64,000 nt of DNA from Roseivirga pacifica (GCF_900111145.1 NZ_FOIR01000006.1:80142-144141), one strand, 5' to 3'; positions 18,203-27,895 are shown, numbered from the stretch's first letter. Notes: generated by a model from the letters alone, not told the origin. Program-made: numbers and translations.

Positions 18203-18904
18203 ATGAAAAGAAACGCAATTTTCCTCTTCTCACTCTGCATTGCTATGTTCGGTTGCCAACAAAACGATGGCTGGATAAGCCTATTTGATGGCGAAACCCT
18301 TGATGGCTGGCATGTTTACGGCCATGGCAAAGAATACAATGGCTGGACGGTAGACCAAGGCGTGATACTGTTCGACCCTGCTTTGCGCACCGAATCCACC
18401 AGTGCCAACCTTACTACAGACAAGCAATACTCCAGTTTTGAGCTTTCGCTAGAATGGATGATTGGCGAACACGGCAACTCTGGCCTAATGTGGGGAGTGA
18501 TAGAAAGCGACAAGTATGAGCACCCTTACCTCACCGGAGCTGAAATTCAAATATTGGACGATGGCTGGACAGAATACGTAACCGAGCGTGGCGACATTAA
18601 CCGAGCTGGATCACTTTACAACCTGATGCCACCAAGCCAAGTTGTGAGCAAACATGCTGGCGAATGGAACAAATACCTGCTGCATATCGACCAAGAAAAT
18701 AATGAAGGTTTTCTGATTTTTAATGATGTAAAAGTGCTTGAATTCCCAGTTAACGGACCAGACTGGCAGGCCTTAATTGACAAGTCGCCTTTTGGTGTTT
18801 GGGAAGATTTTGGGAAAGCGCAAACTGGCTATATATCACTGCAAGAACATGGAGGGAAAGTAGCTTTCAGAAACATCAAGATCCGGGAATTGAATCAGGA
18901 GTAA
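18203..18904 (+). CDS. DUF1080 (3-keto-disaccharide hydrolase-like) lipoprotein
   Basis: 233 residues with a lipoprotein signal ending at Cys 18 (LCIAMFGCQQ). The DUF1080 signature opens the mature chain (GWISLFDGETLDGWHVYG) and continues with EHGNSGLMWGVIES, GAEIQILDD and a C-terminal GYISLQEHGGKVAFRNIKIR. This concanavalin-like fold occurs in sugar hydrolases and glycan-binding lipoproteins of Bacteroidota and Planctomycetota; some members hydrolyse 3-keto-glycosides. The start lies 97 bp from the divergent cytochrome start. The specific substrate is not predictable. Confidence 0.88.
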   Translation: MKRNAIFLFSLCIAMFGCQQNDGWISLFDGETLDGWHVYGHGKEYNGWTVDQGVILFDPALRTESTSANLTTDKQYSSFELSLEWMIGEHGNSGLMWGVIESDKYEHPYLTGAEIQILDDGWTEYVTERGDINRAGSLYNLMPPSQVVSKHAGEWNKYLLHIDQENNEGFLIFNDVKVLEFPVNGPDWQALIDKSPFGVWEDFGKAQTGYISLQEHGGKVAFRNIKIRELNQE

Positions 18905-18912
18905 ACCATCAC

Positions 18913-18929
18913 CCTCGTTTATAACGAGG
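18913..18929. repeat. short intergenic palindrome
   Basis: Arms CCTCGTT and AACGAGG flank a 3-base loop just after the DUF1080 gene. A closely similar string (ACCCTC...AACGAGGA) recurs near 26984-27002, so it belongs to a dispersed palindrome class. It has no T-tract, so it is not a clear terminator. Confidence 0.5.
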
Positions 18930-18994
18930 AGCTCCAAAAGTTGATTTGGAGAGACCGCATTGAATTGCAAAGAGCCACCTATTAAAACTTCATT

Positions 18995-19621
18995 ATGGAC
19001 AATTCATTACTAACCTCAATAATTGCTTTAACCGGGGTAATCATTGGCACGACACTTTCCTCGTTAAACAACCATGTCCTTAAGAGAAAGGAAACTAAAC
19101 TCAGAGTTCTCGAAAAGATTTTAGATAAGCGTATTAAAGCACATGAAGAAATTTTGAGCCTCGTTAAAAAAACAAGAAGTGTGATAGGAACAGGAAAGAA
19201 AGATGAAGACAGCAATGTTATTTCCTACCCGTCATGCATGGAATCATTTGATCATTTTTCTCTCTTTCTTCAAGAGATGTTTCAAATAATTCATCAAAAC
19301 TCCCATTGGTTGAATACTGATTTGCAACGAGAACTATCCTTCTTTCAGGACTATTTAGTGACAATTTATCACCAAGTATCAGAAGCAGGGACTGACTCGG
19401 ATATAATAAAAACTGGGGTAATAGTAAAACAAGATTTTGTTAATCTCGCTATGAGCATAGAAAATATTACGTTTCAATTTTTTCGGCACGAAATAACCAA
19501 ATTACGTATAAATAAACTTGATGAGTGGCATAAATATCCTAAAGAGGAGACAAATAAAAGGTTCTCAAAAACAGAACTAATGACTAGAAGTAAAGAGATT
19601 GAGAAAATCATTAAGGGATAA
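18995..19621 (+). CDS. hypothetical protein with one N-terminal membrane helix
   Basis: 208 residues. A hydrophobic helix (residues ~4-25, LLTSIIALTGVIIGTTLSSL) is followed by a long, charged, helical segment (HVLKRKETKLRVLEKILDKR) that looks like a coiled coil. The rest is soluble and helical, ending in a Lys/Glu-rich tail. I do not recognise a family. The layout (anchor plus cytosolic helical bundle) resembles small phage-defence or membrane-sensor accessory proteins, but nothing specific supports that. It is flanked on both sides by dispersed palindromic repeats, so it may be an accessory insertion. Confidence 0.7.
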   Translation: MDNSLLTSIIALTGVIIGTTLSSLNNHVLKRKETKLRVLEKILDKRIKAHEEILSLVKKTRSVIGTGKKDEDSNVISYPSCMESFDHFSLFLQEMFQIIHQNSHWLNTDLQRELSFFQDYLVTIYHQVSEAGTDSDIIKTGVIVKQDFVNLAMSIENITFQFFRHEITKLRINKLDEWHKYPKEETNKRFSKTELMTRSKEIEKIIKG

Positions 19622-19682
19622 GTAAGCACCACTAACTCATCCTCCTTTAAAATGAGGATATTGGAAAAGTCGTTTTACATAC

Positions 19683-19849
19683 TTTGTTGGTGTTACACCA
19701 ACAAACCTCTTCTCGTTACGAGCTGAGAGTCTTTGCACTAGAAACAAACAGATTGCCAAAGCCCAAGTTCTTGCTAATGTAGGACTTGAGCCTCGCAATG
19801 ACGGAATCCAATAATTCCCTATAGACTATTGGCCATCGACTAACCACCG
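19683..19849. repeat. dispersed composite palindromic repeat, copy A
   Basis: It begins with a perfect hairpin (arms TTTGTTGGTG and CACCAACAAA, loop TTA, 19683-19705). It then continues through GCCCAAGTTCTTGC, a diverged ACTTGAGCCTCGCAATGACG block and an ACTATTGGCCATCGACTAAC end. A second copy lies at 20990-21163 in the same orientation, about 1.3 kb away. No open frame is convincing inside it. Confidence 0.7.
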
Positions 19850-19900
19850 CATGTTTCTGCCATTTCAGCCCTTTCATAAAAGAATACACCTCCAGCGTGA

Positions 19901-19931
19901 TTGACACGACTAGAACAAGTAGCTATATTTC
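19901..19931 (+). promoter_or_regulatory. candidate Bacteroidota-type promoter
   Basis: TTG at 19901-19903, a 20-bp spacer and TATATTTC at 19924-19931 fit the Bacteroidota sigma-A pattern (TTG ... TAnnTTTG) with one mismatch. The predicted start would be about 30 bp upstream of the ATG at 19968. Confidence 0.45.
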
Positions 19932-19967
19932 AATACTTTAATTAGTACATCACTATAATCTACCGTT

Positions 19968-20807
19968 ATGCGCTCTAAACTTGTTCTTTTCGCGGTTCTT
20001 ATTTTGTGCAGCCCCAAAGCAATCAAGGCCCAAGATCAAATTCAGTTCACCTTCAATTCAATACGGATTAACAACTCATTTATTGAAGAAAAGAACTACA
20101 GCAACACCTCACCTCACATACTTATTTCTACCAGCGAGTTTAGGATTCCATCACCGGAAGAAGTTCCTCCTGGCACTCACCCCGAATTTGGTGTGCGTAT
20201 GGTTTTTTCTATTGAAAACCACCATGACCTAACTACTCCAAACCCTCAAAACCCATTAACCCTGACTTACTCTCAGCATGAGTATGGGCGAGACGAAAAG
20301 GCACATATGGAGCAATTCAAAAACTCTAGCGAAGCCAAGCAAACCGCTGCTACAGGGCAGACAATTAACGAATCGATGAAGTCGAAAGAGGAAAGGGTAA
20401 AGGAGCTTTCAGAGAAAGTGGCAAAGGGTGATCAAAATGCCTTAGCAGCATTGGAAGCCCTATTAAACGAAGAGCTGGAAAAAGCCGAGAAGGCAAGTGC
20501 CGGGATGACAGGCAATGTCCCTAAGTCTCCAACAGCCAACAAACCTTACTACTCACTCGCGTTCTTTCTCCCATACGAAGACTCGCATATGGAGTTTATG
20601 CTCGACATGAAAAACGGCTCAGTCACCATTACAAAAATGAATGAAAAGCAATTTGAAATGACCTTTACCGGCTATGCCGAACTTTACTATGACGACCGCG
20701 ACATAGAAACTATTTCCAAACTAAATAAAGAAGCAGGGCAACCCAACTTTGGTAAAGTGCTCAAAGAGAAGGGACAAATAAGTGGTAAGATGGTGATTGG
20801 GTTTTAG
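19968..20807 (+). CDS. hypothetical exported protein
   Basis: 279 residues with a signal peptide (RSKLVLFAVLILCSPKAIKA, cleavage before QDQ). The mature N-terminus is beta-rich (IQFTFNSIRINNSFIEE). A central charged helical stretch (residues ~138-178, KEERVKELSEKVAKGDQNAL and a Glu-rich continuation) joins a C-terminal beta-rich half (FMLDMKNGSVTITKMNEKQF, MTFTGYAELYYDD). No known domain is recognised. It is probably periplasmic or outer-membrane associated and sits alone between two copies of the same dispersed repeat. Confidence 0.75.
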   Translation: MRSKLVLFAVLILCSPKAIKAQDQIQFTFNSIRINNSFIEEKNYSNTSPHILISTSEFRIPSPEEVPPGTHPEFGVRMVFSIENHHDLTTPNPQNPLTLTYSQHEYGRDEKAHMEQFKNSSEAKQTAATGQTINESMKSKEERVKELSEKVAKGDQNALAALEALLNEELEKAEKASAGMTGNVPKSPTANKPYYSLAFFLPYEDSHMEFMLDMKNGSVTITKMNEKQFEMTFTGYAELYYDDRDIETISKLNKEAGQPNFGKVLKEKGQISGKMVIGF

Positions 20808-20989
20808 GAGGTGTTAATTCCATCTCCACGAATCGAATATTTATCTGTATTATTTAACCATGAGACATTGGAGTGTGGAGTAACTAACTTGCTTTAGCGA
20901 CAATCAGAGGGCTGGGATCCAACATCAGCGTGACCATCGACTAAAAATTTAGCCAGAAGTGCTTGAATACTTCGATGGTTTCCGCATCC

Positions 20990-21163
20990 TTTGTTGGCGT
21001 TGTCACCAACAAACCGCACCTAGTTAGTAACCTGAGTCTAATTCGCACGGGCAAGAGACAAATTACCACAGCCCAAGTTCTCCCTACTGCAGAACTTGAG
21101 CCTCACAATGACGGAACCCGATGATTATCTATGGACTATTGTCGATTGTCCATCGGTTAACAA
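20990..21163. repeat. dispersed composite palindromic repeat, copy B, in a 526-bp gene-free stretch
   Basis: This is the same order of blocks as copy A: TTTGTTGG/CCAACAAA hairpin, a CCCAAGTTCT...AGAACTTGAG palindrome (perfect 8-base arms here), CCTCACAATGACGGAA and a diverged ACTATT...CCATCG end. The surrounding gene-free stretch 20808-21333 also has a CTCCTC/GAGGAG hairpin near 21188 and AT-rich remnants downstream. I see no gene in it. Confidence 0.7.
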
Positions 21164-21333
21164 CTCCTCCTCCGCCCTATGGGCACCTCCTCCAGAGGAG
21201 GACATTCGTGCCACCATCCAATTCCTGATTTCTAATTGACTAAATACCACCACCCTCAATCCCTGAAGGAATGCCATAGGAAGAGACTTCCTTACCCGAT
21301 TTCTGATCACTGATCAACTGATAACCAAAGCAA

Positions 21334-24300
21334 CTACATGTTGCGCCTATACTGCCCTCCTACTTCAAACAATGCCGAAGTAACCTGTCCGAGCGAGCAG
21401 TACTTACAAGCTTCCATCAGTTCTTCAAAGATATTTTGATTTTGAATTGCGGCCTGTTGTACGCGCTTCAGCATTTCAGCAGCCTTTTCTTCATTACCAT
21501 TATGCAAATCGCCCAACATAGAAATTTGATATTCCTTCTCCTCTTTGGTTGCGCGAATCACCTCTTTTGGCTGAACAGTTGGCGAACCTTTAGAACTCAA
21601 GAAGGTATTCACCCCAATGATTGGGAACTCACCGGTATGCTTCAAAGTCTCGTAGTAAAGCGACTCTTCCTGAATCTTGCTGCGTTGGTACATGGTCTCC
21701 ATCGCACCAAGCACGCCACCACGCTCAGTAATTCTATCGAACTCTGTTAACACCGCTTCTTCCACCAAATCGGTCAGCTCTTCGATGATGAAAGAGCCTT
21801 GCAGCGGGTTCTCATTCTTCGCCAAACCTAGCTCCTTATTAATGATTAGCTGAATGGCCATTGCCCTACGCACCGACTCTTCTGTTGGTGTAGTAATTGC
21901 CTCGTCATAAGCATTGGTATGTAGTGAGTTACAGTTGTCGTAAATCGCATAAAGTGCCTGCAACGTTGTTCTAATATCGTTGAAGTCGATTTCCTGTGCG
22001 TGCAACGAACGACCCGAAGTTTGAATATGGTATTTCAACATTTGCGCACGGGCATTCGCACCGTATTTCTCCTTCATCGCTTTGGCCCAAATTCTTCTGG
22101 CCACACGGCCGATTACTGCATATTCAGGATCAATTCCATTAGAGAAGAAGAACGACAAGTTCGGACCGAATTTATTGATATCCATGCCTCGGCTTAAGTA
22201 GTACTCCACATAGGTAAAACCATTCGCCAATGTAAAAGCCAACTGCGTAATAGGGTTGGCACCCGCTTCGGCAATATGGTAACCAGAAATAGATACGGAG
22301 TAGAAGTTCCTAACAGTCTTTTCGATAAAGTATTCCTGCACATCACCCATCAAACGAAGAGCGAACTCAGTAGAAAAAATACAAGTGTTTTGTGCCTGAT
22401 CTTCCTTCAGAATATCCGCCTGCACCGTACCACGCACGGTCGATAATGTTCTGGCTTTGATATCGGCATACACATCGGCTGGCAGTACCTGATCGCCCGT
22501 AACGCCAAGTAGCATTAGGCCAAGGCCGTCATTTCCTTCAGGCAATTCGCCTTGGTACTTAGGTCGTGCTACTCCACGCTCTTTATAAATCGCCTCAATT
22601 TTCTTTTCAACCTCTTTTTCCAGCCCATTTTCCTTAATGTATAACTCACACTGCTGGTCTATGGCAGCATTCATAAAGAAGCCTAAAAGCATTGGAGCCG
22701 GACCATTAATGGTCATAGAAACAGAAGTAGTTGGGTGCGAAAGGTTAAAACCTGAATAGAGCTTTTTCGCATCGTCTAGGCAGCAAATACTTACCCCTGA
22801 ATTACCGATCTTACCGTAGATATCCGGTCTGTAATCAGGATCGTTTCCATAAAGCGTTACGGAATCGAAGGCGGTTGACAAACGTGCAGCCGGCATGCCC
22901 AAACTCACATAGTGAAAACGCCTGTTGGTACGCTCTGGACCACCCTCGCCAGCAAACATTCTGGTTGGATCTTCACCTTCTCTTTTGAAAGGATAAATAC
23001 CGGCAGTGTAAGGAAATTCTCCCGGTACGTTTTCCTGTAATGACCAACGAATTACATCGCCCCAACTCTTGAATTTCGGCAATGCCACTTTCGGTATTTG
23101 AGAATGTGAAAGTGACTCTGTATGCGTCTTTATCTTAATTTCTTTATCGCGTACTTTAAAGGTGTAAACCGGATCACTATACTTCTTTTTCTTTTCTTCC
23201 CACTGCTCAATCAACTGCCAATTATGCGGGTCTAAATCAAGCTTTACTTGTTCAAATGTTTCCTGAAGTCCTTTGATCAAACGATCTCTATCCGCGATAG
23301 TAGAGTCCTTCAACGTTTCCATAGAACGCTGAAGCCCATAAAGCTTGTCCGCTACTTCAGCTTGAGAAAGTGCTGTAGCATCGTAACCACGGTTATTTTC
23401 AGAAATCTCTGATAGATAGCGTGTTCTATTTGGTGGAATCACAAAAATCTTCTCCGACATCTCATTGGTGATCTCGAAGGTAGACTTCAGTTCGGCATTG
23501 GTTTTCTCAACCACTTTGTCCATAATCACCTTATAAAGACTGTTCATGCCCGGGTCGTTGAACTGCGAAGCAATGGTGCCGTAAACAGGCATATCATCTA
23601 CTTTGGCCGTCCACAAACCATGGTTGCGCTGATACTGTTTCTTTACATCGCGTAGTGCATCTAAAGCCCCGCGCTTATCAAATTTATTCAGCGCAATTAC
23701 ATCAGCAAAATCGAGCATATCGATCTTTTCTAGCTGAGTTGCGGCACCGTATTCAGGCGTCATTACGTAAAGCGAAACGTCTGAGTGATCCAGGATTTCA
23801 GTATCCGACTGACCGATACCAGAAGTTTCGAGAATGATCAAATCGTACTGCGCTGCTTTTAGCACTTGCACCGCTTCGCGCACGTGTTTCGAAAGTGCCA
23901 AATTCGACTGACGGGTAGCCAACGAACGCATATAAACGCGTGGATTATTGATGGAATTCATGCGAATTCTGTCACCCAAAAGTGCTCCACCTGTTTTCCT
24001 CTTCGATGGATCTACAGAAACAATGGCGATAGTTTTGTCCTCAAAATCAATCAGGAACCTACGCACCAATTCATCAACTAAAGAGGATTTTCCAGCTCCA
24101 CCAGTACCGGTAATACCGAGTACAGGCGTTTCCACTTTATCGGCCATTTTGTGCACCGTATCGAAGTCTTTAGCAGATGCTTCCGGGAAATTTTCGGCTG
24201 CAGAAATAAGCTTCGCAATGGAAGTCACTTCCTTTTCAACCAAATGATTTACTTCACCATTTAAGTTTTGTCCGGTAGGGAAATCGCATTGCTCCACCAT

Positions 24301-24714
24301 GTCATTGATCATGCCTTGGAGCCCCATTTCACGCCCATCGTCTGGTGAATAGATACGGGTAATGCCATAGTCCATCAGTTCTTTGATCTCTTCTGGAAGA
24401 ATCACTCCTCCTCCTCCTCCAAAAACCTTAATGTGACCAGCTCCTTTTTCCTTCAGCAAGTCGTACATGTACTTAAAATACTCTGTATGACCACCTTGAT
24501 ACGAAGTCATGGCAATGGCCTGCGCATCTTCCTGAATGGCGGTATTCACCACTTCCTCCACACTGCGGTCGTGGCCAAGGTGAATTACCTCGCAACCAGT
24601 GGCCTGAATAATTCTGCGCATGATGTTGATAGCCGCATCGTGCCCATCGAACAATGAGGCAGCGGTAACAATTCTGACTTTATTTTTTGGCGTATAAGGA
24701 GCTACTTCTTGCAT
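21334..24714 (-). CDS. icmF: fused isobutyryl-CoA mutase/G-protein chaperone IcmF
   Basis: A 1126-residue three-part enzyme. Residues ~10-150 are a B12-binding domain ([20 protein letters not shown], later [14 protein letters not shown]). Residues ~190-500 are a MeaB-type GTPase with P-loop [18 protein letters not shown] near 200 and NKFDKRG as the G4 motif. Residues ~560-1126 are the acyl-CoA mutase barrel ([40 protein letters not shown]). It interconverts isobutyryl-CoA and n-butyryl-CoA (some members also pivalyl/isovaleryl-CoA) using adenosylcobalamin, with the GTPase protecting cofactor loading. The length matches IcmF. It stands alone on the minus strand. Confidence 0.93.
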   Translation of the reverse strand: MQEVAPYTPKNKVRIVTAASLFDGHDAAINIMRRIIQATGCEVIHLGHDRSVEEVVNTAIQEDAQAIAMTSYQGGHTEYFKYMYDLLKEKGAGHIKVFGGGGGVILPEEIKELMDYGITRIYSPDDGREMGLQGMINDMVEQCDFPTGQNLNGEVNHLVEKEVTSIAKLISAAENFPEASAKDFDTVHKMADKVETPVLGITGTGGAGKSSLVDELVRRFLIDFEDKTIAIVSVDPSKRKTGGALLGDRIRMNSINNPRVYMRSLATRQSNLALSKHVREAVQVLKAAQYDLIILETSGIGQSDTEILDHSDVSLYVMTPEYGAATQLEKIDMLDFADVIALNKFDKRGALDALRDVKKQYQRNHGLWTAKVDDMPVYGTIASQFNDPGMNSLYKVIMDKVVEKTNAELKSTFEITNEMSEKIFVIPPNRTRYLSEISENNRGYDATALSQAEVADKLYGLQRSMETLKDSTIADRDRLIKGLQETFEQVKLDLDPHNWQLIEQWEEKKKKYSDPVYTFKVRDKEIKIKTHTESLSHSQIPKVALPKFKSWGDVIRWSLQENVPGEFPYTAGIYPFKREGEDPTRMFAGEGGPERTNRRFHYVSLGMPAARLSTAFDSVTLYGNDPDYRPDIYGKIGNSGVSICCLDDAKKLYSGFNLSHPTTSVSMTINGPAPMLLGFFMNAAIDQQCELYIKENGLEKEVEKKIEAIYKERGVARPKYQGELPEGNDGLGLMLLGVTGDQVLPADVYADIKARTLSTVRGTVQADILKEDQAQNTCIFSTEFALRLMGDVQEYFIEKTVRNFYSVSISGYHIAEAGANPITQLAFTLANGFTYVEYYLSRGMDINKFGPNLSFFFSNGIDPEYAVIGRVARRIWAKAMKEKYGANARAQMLKYHIQTSGRSLHAQEIDFNDIRTTLQALYAIYDNCNSLHTNAYDEAITTPTEESVRRAMAIQLIINKELGLAKNENPLQGSFIIEELTDLVEEAVLTEFDRITERGGVLGAMETMYQRSKIQEESLYYETLKHTGEFPIIGVNTFLSSKGSPTVQPKEVIRATKEEKEYQISMLGDLHNGNEEKAAEMLKRVQQAAIQNQNIFEELMEACKYCSLGQVTSALFEVGGQYRRNM

Positions 24715-24739
24715 CTAAATTTCCATTTCTAATCCACTA

Positions 24740-24747
24740 CAAATTTA
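24740..24747 (-). promoter_or_regulatory. candidate -7 element of the icmF promoter
   Basis: The minus strand reads TAAATTTG, an exact fit to TAnnTTTG, 26-33 bp upstream of the icmF ATG (24714). A clear TTG at the -33 spacing is absent; the position is occupied by the palindrome at 24766-24781. Confidence 0.45.
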
Positions 24748-24765
24748 GCCAAAATGCGTGATTCT

Positions 24766-24781
24766 CCTAACGATTGTTAGG
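24766..24781. promoter_or_regulatory. palindromic operator candidate upstream of icmF
   Basis: CCTAAC-GATT-GTTAGG has perfect 6-base arms and overlaps the expected -33 region of icmF, between icmF and the divergent AlkD-like gene. Size and composition resemble TetR-family sites that control acyl-CoA metabolism, but the regulator is not in the window. Confidence 0.4.
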
Positions 24782-24920
24782 CAGCCGTATAAGTCGCTTA
24801 TTTTCAGTAGAGAAATGTAGAAACTAACTGACAAGCCTTGCACAAATCAGCTTATTGAGAAACTTAGCGGTATTCTACTCATTTCTTGTGAAATTAGCTT
24901 TAGCCAAACCCACACTTCCG

Positions 24921-25739
24921 ATGAACCCAGAAATTCTCAATAGAAAAGGAGCCAGAAAAGTAGAAGACATTCCACAAGCCGTGTTGAGCCTGCTGAACAA
25001 GGGTGAAATAGAAACTGTAAACTTGACCGAATGGCTAGCGATAGACCACGCACAGCTAATTCAAACAGTATTTCCGGCTTTGGGCATGGACTGGGAATTG
25101 GTAGAGCGTATCTCCAATGAAATAGCACTGCAAAAAAAGCCTTCTACCATGAACACCACTAAACTAGTGGGCGCTGCGCTTTATAAACACTATGCCAATA
25201 CTGCAGAGCTTGACTCGGTACTCGATAAACTGAGCAGTCATAAGTCAGACACTATTCGCTGCTATGCCCCTTTTTTAATTGGGCTAAATGAAAGGCTAAG
25301 CATATCAGAAAAACTGACTAAAGCACTTAGACTTGTAGCTGACAAACACTTTGGGGTGAGAGAAGTGATTTGGCTTGCACTGCGCCCTGCCATTGAAGCA
25401 GATCTCGATGAAGCTATTGAGGTCTTAACCGAGTGGACTCAGAGCAAGGATGAGAATGTGAGAAGGTTTACTACAGAAGCTACACGACCAAGAGGGGTTT
25501 GGTGTAAGCATATTGAGCGGCTTAAGGAAAGCCCCGAAATTGCCCTGCCTATTTTGGAACAACTAAAGTCGGACACTTCCAAATATGTTCAGGATAGCGT
25601 GGGTAATTGGTTAAACGATGCGAGTAAATCCAAACCAGAATTCGTGATAAAGCTCTGCGATAAATGGAGCAAAGCATCACCAACCACTGCAACTGAAAAG
25701 ATTGTAAAACGAGCCAAACGATCGATCGATAAAAAGTAA
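24921..25739 (+). CDS. DNA alkylation repair (AlkD/AlkC-like) HEAT-repeat protein
   Basis: 272 residues from the ATG at 24921 (NPEILNRKGARKVEDIPQAV). An upstream ATG at 24855 adds a hydrophobic leader unlikely in this family. It is all-helical with HEAT-like repeats. The C-terminal part carries RRFTTEATRPRGVWCKHIER and then SKYVQDSVGNWLNDASKSKP, the conserved region of DNA alkylation repair glycosylase-like proteins. These recognise cationic alkylated bases without base flipping. It is divergent from icmF with no functional link evident. Catalytic competence cannot be judged from sequence alone. Confidence 0.8.
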   Translation: MNPEILNRKGARKVEDIPQAVLSLLNKGEIETVNLTEWLAIDHAQLIQTVFPALGMDWELVERISNEIALQKKPSTMNTTKLVGAALYKHYANTAELDSVLDKLSSHKSDTIRCYAPFLIGLNERLSISEKLTKALRLVADKHFGVREVIWLALRPAIEADLDEAIEVLTEWTQSKDENVRRFTTEATRPRGVWCKHIERLKESPEIALPILEQLKSDTSKYVQDSVGNWLNDASKSKPEFVIKLCDKWSKASPTTATEKIVKRAKRSIDKK

Positions 25740-25974
25740 GGGCTCATTATACTTTCCTGTTTGACCTCAATTATTTGAACACAGCCAATGGCCTTTTACA
25801 AATGCATTATAGTTACATCCTGATTAGAAAAGATGATGGGCTAAAAGTTGAACTTATACCTGAGAAAAAAGCTTAACAATGTTTCAAGCAAATCATAGCT
25901 ATAAACACTAGGCCGCTATTCTTGAGATAATCGACCATATTTATGACCGATTTTAGCGCACAAAAAACAAATCA

Positions 25975-26925
25975 ATGAACAGATTTTTTAGAATAATCAA
26001 AAAGGTAGTTTTATATACACTCGCCATTCTTTTACTGCTTTCAGTCACAGGTTACGTTTACCTCTATGTTCTTCCCAAAGGGCCAGAAATCACAGCCACC
26101 AGAAAAATCAATGCAGGAACTGACTCTTTTGTCATTCACGCTTATAAAGAAAGTGAAAGAAAATCCATTAGAGTATGGACTTACAAACCTGAAACTTGGA
26201 ACGACAAAGACAAAATAGTTTTCGTGATGCACGGTGGCGGACGAAACGCGGATGACTATCTAAATGCTTGGATTGATTTGGCCAATGAGAATAACCTGTT
26301 AATAATAGCACCTGAATTCGAGAATAAGTTTTCGAAGTACACTACAAACGACTATCAAGAAGGGAATCTGTTTACGTTTTTTGGAAGCAAAAACCCGAAA
26401 ACTGAATGGGCATATACAGTGGTTGAAAACATATTTGACCACATCAAATCCGTGAATAATATTACAAATGAGCAGTACGATATTTTTGGACATTCAGCCG
26501 GTGGTCAATTTGTACATAGAATGGTAATGTTAATGCCCGAATCGAGAATTGGAACGGCCATAGCTGCAAATTCTGGCTTTTACAGCTTACCAAACGAGAA
26601 CCTTGCATTTCCGTATGGAATCAAAAATACAGCAACAGATTTGCAAAAATCTTACAAGAAAAGAATGATTGTTCTTTTAGGAGAATTAGATAATGATCCT
26701 AGCTTGGGGACTTTTAGAACAACGGATTTAGCAATGGAACAAGGCGCACATAGGTTGGAACGTGGAACAACTTTTTTTAATGCTAATAAGGAATTAGTAG
26801 ATAAAAACAATTGGGAGTTTAACTGGACAATTGACACGGTAAAAAACACAGGGCACAACTATAAAAAGATGTCTGAAAGTGCGATTAAGTGGATAAATAC
26901 CGCCCCTAACAACGGTAATAAGTAA
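25975..26925 (+). CDS. membrane-anchored alpha/beta hydrolase (esterase-like)
   Basis: 316 residues. An N-terminal hydrophobic helix (residues ~10-31, VVLYTLAILLLLSVTGYVYL) anchors or exports it. The hydrolase core has the oxyanion loop VMHGGGRNADDY near residue 85, the nucleophile elbow DIFGHSAGGQFVHRMV near 172-177, a DPSLGTF acid-loop region and a C-terminal GHNYKKMSESAI with the catalytic His. This is the style of polyhydroxybutyrate depolymerase/feruloyl esterase-like enzymes. The upstream 235 bp contain a short frame ending at 25876 that is probably debris. It lies at the edge of the accessory patch. Confidence 0.8.
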   Translation: MNRFFRIIKKVVLYTLAILLLLSVTGYVYLYVLPKGPEITATRKINAGTDSFVIHAYKESERKSIRVWTYKPETWNDKDKIVFVMHGGGRNADDYLNAWIDLANENNLLIIAPEFENKFSKYTTNDYQEGNLFTFFGSKNPKTEWAYTVVENIFDHIKSVNNITNEQYDIFGHSAGGQFVHRMVMLMPESRIGTAIAANSGFYSLPNENLAFPYGIKNTATDLQKSYKKRMIVLLGELDNDPSLGTFRTTDLAMEQGAHRLERGTTFFNANKELVDKNNWEFNWTIDTVKNTGHNYKKMSESAIKWINTAPNNGNK

Positions 26926-26927
26926 AT

Positions 26928-27008
26928 ACTTATCCTTATCTGCTTCTGGAAATCATCACCCATTTTCAGTTTGGCCCTTTTCCACCCTCATTTGTAACGA
27001 GGATAAGT
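26928..27008. repeat. intergenic element bounded by 9-bp inverted repeats
   Basis: ACTTATCCT (26928-26936) and AGGATAAGT (27000-27008) are perfect inverted repeats around a 63-bp interior that includes the ACCCTC...AACGAGGA string also seen near 18912. It follows the esterase gene directly. It may be a transcription end structure or a remnant of a cassette end. Confidence 0.5.
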
Positions 27009-27145
27009 TATTGGTTAAATGAAATGGTGGGAATGGCCTATGGCCCTGCTATTTTACGGCTATCAGTCATAAATCTTTCATTATATATTCATATCAATCA
27101 TATTTATGAATGACACGTAACGTTACCTGCAAGCTGAAAAACAGA

Positions 27146-27463
27146 ATGAATACAAAAGAATTTGTAAAAGGATTTTATAAAGAGAAACAGAATTTTCTTG
27201 CTGAATATTTATCTGAAAATCCAGAATCAGAAGTTGGACATCTGATTAAATCATTAAATCTGACCGACCAACAACCTGATGTAATGAAAAAAATAATGGA
27301 CGGAACACTAACGGACATTTTTTACACTATTCTTTTAGGTTTAGACGGTTGTGCATCGATAGGCGGAACACAAGAATCATATGATTTGAAAGATGAAAAC
27401 GGAAGTCAATTAAGTGGAGAAATAGAAGGATATGCTTATGAGTATTTTCACGAATCGGACTAA
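27146..27463 (+). CDS. small hypothetical protein in the cassette-like patch
   Basis: 105 residues from ATG 27146 (NTKEFVKGFYKEKQNFLAEY); an upstream in-frame ATG at 27110 lies in a palindromic junction (GTAACGTTAC) and is less likely. The C-terminal half is a conserved-looking DGTLTDIFYTILLGLDGCAS followed by IGGTQESYDLKDENG and an acidic end. It is small and acidic with no signal peptide, resembling orphan immunity-type proteins of polymorphic toxin systems in general character only. One base separates it from the next gene. Confidence 0.65.
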   Translation: MNTKEFVKGFYKEKQNFLAEYLSENPESEVGHLIKSLNLTDQQPDVMKKIMDGTLTDIFYTILLGLDGCASIGGTQESYDLKDENGSQLSGEIEGYAYEYFHESD

Positions 27464-27464
27464 G

Positions 27465-27737
27465 ATGAGCTCACTCATATCTGATTTAAAAAAGGCAGAA
27501 AAAATCTTATCCGAATATTCAGGAGGTTATTCTGGAAAACATTCATCAGCGGAGGAATTCCATACTGACCTCGTTGACCGTATTAAAAAATTGGAAAACG
27601 GAAATGAAAACGTAATTGAGGATTTGTGGATTTGGTTTGCACCAACTTGCCAATGGGACGACTTCGTTGGAGAAATTGATTTAGGAGAAAGAATATTTCA
27701 ACGATTGAATAAAATAAAAAATAAAGTCAGCAGGTAA
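27465..27737 (+). CDS. small hypothetical protein, immunity-like in character
   Basis: 90 residues from ATG 27465 (SSLISDLKKAEKILSEYSGG). It is acidic, with a conserved-looking C-terminal block LWIWFAPTCQWDDFVGEIDL then GERIFQRLNKIKNK. It follows the previous gene after a single base, so the two are one transcription unit. I know similar WFAPTCxWDDFxG proteins as uncharacterised small proteins near toxin-related genes, but no function is established here. Its end touches a palindromic cassette-like site. Confidence 0.65.
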   Translation: MSSLISDLKKAEKILSEYSGGYSGKHSSAEEFHTDLVDRIKKLENGNENVIEDLWIWFAPTCQWDDFVGEIDLGERIFQRLNKIKNKVSR

Positions 27738-27862
27738 CAATGGCTATAAGTAATTGCTTGTCCTCTCCTACTTCTTAAAATCCTCGCGGATTTTCAGCTT
27801 GGTGTGTACTTGTTAAGTTAACCGCTAAACCACGCAACTACTCATTGCCGAGACCTTTGCAC
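27735..27862. repeat. attC-like palindromic site (gene-cassette recombination site candidate)
   Basis: GGCTATAAGTAATTGC (27742-27757) pairs with GCAACTACTCATTGCC (27834-27849) at 13 of 16 positions, with a smaller hairpin between (AATCCTCGCGGATT near 27779-27792). The left edge reads GTAACAAT and the right edge GAGACCTTTGCAC. The overall form, a ~130-bp imperfect palindrome directly after a small gene, is that of Bacteroidota cassette sites. No integrase gene is in the window. Confidence 0.5.
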
Positions 27863-27895
27863 ACCACATAAAAAAGCTAATTTCATAGAAACCTC

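Noticed and set aside
20808..21333. Possible small gene in the gap before icmF
   Set aside because: The only frames are repeat-derived, with direct and inverted repeats and low complexity; treated as repeat DNA.
25748..25876. Short frame ending EKKA between the AlkD-like and esterase genes
   Set aside because: It has about 24 residues after its only ATG, no recognisable family and no start signal; probably chance or gene debris.
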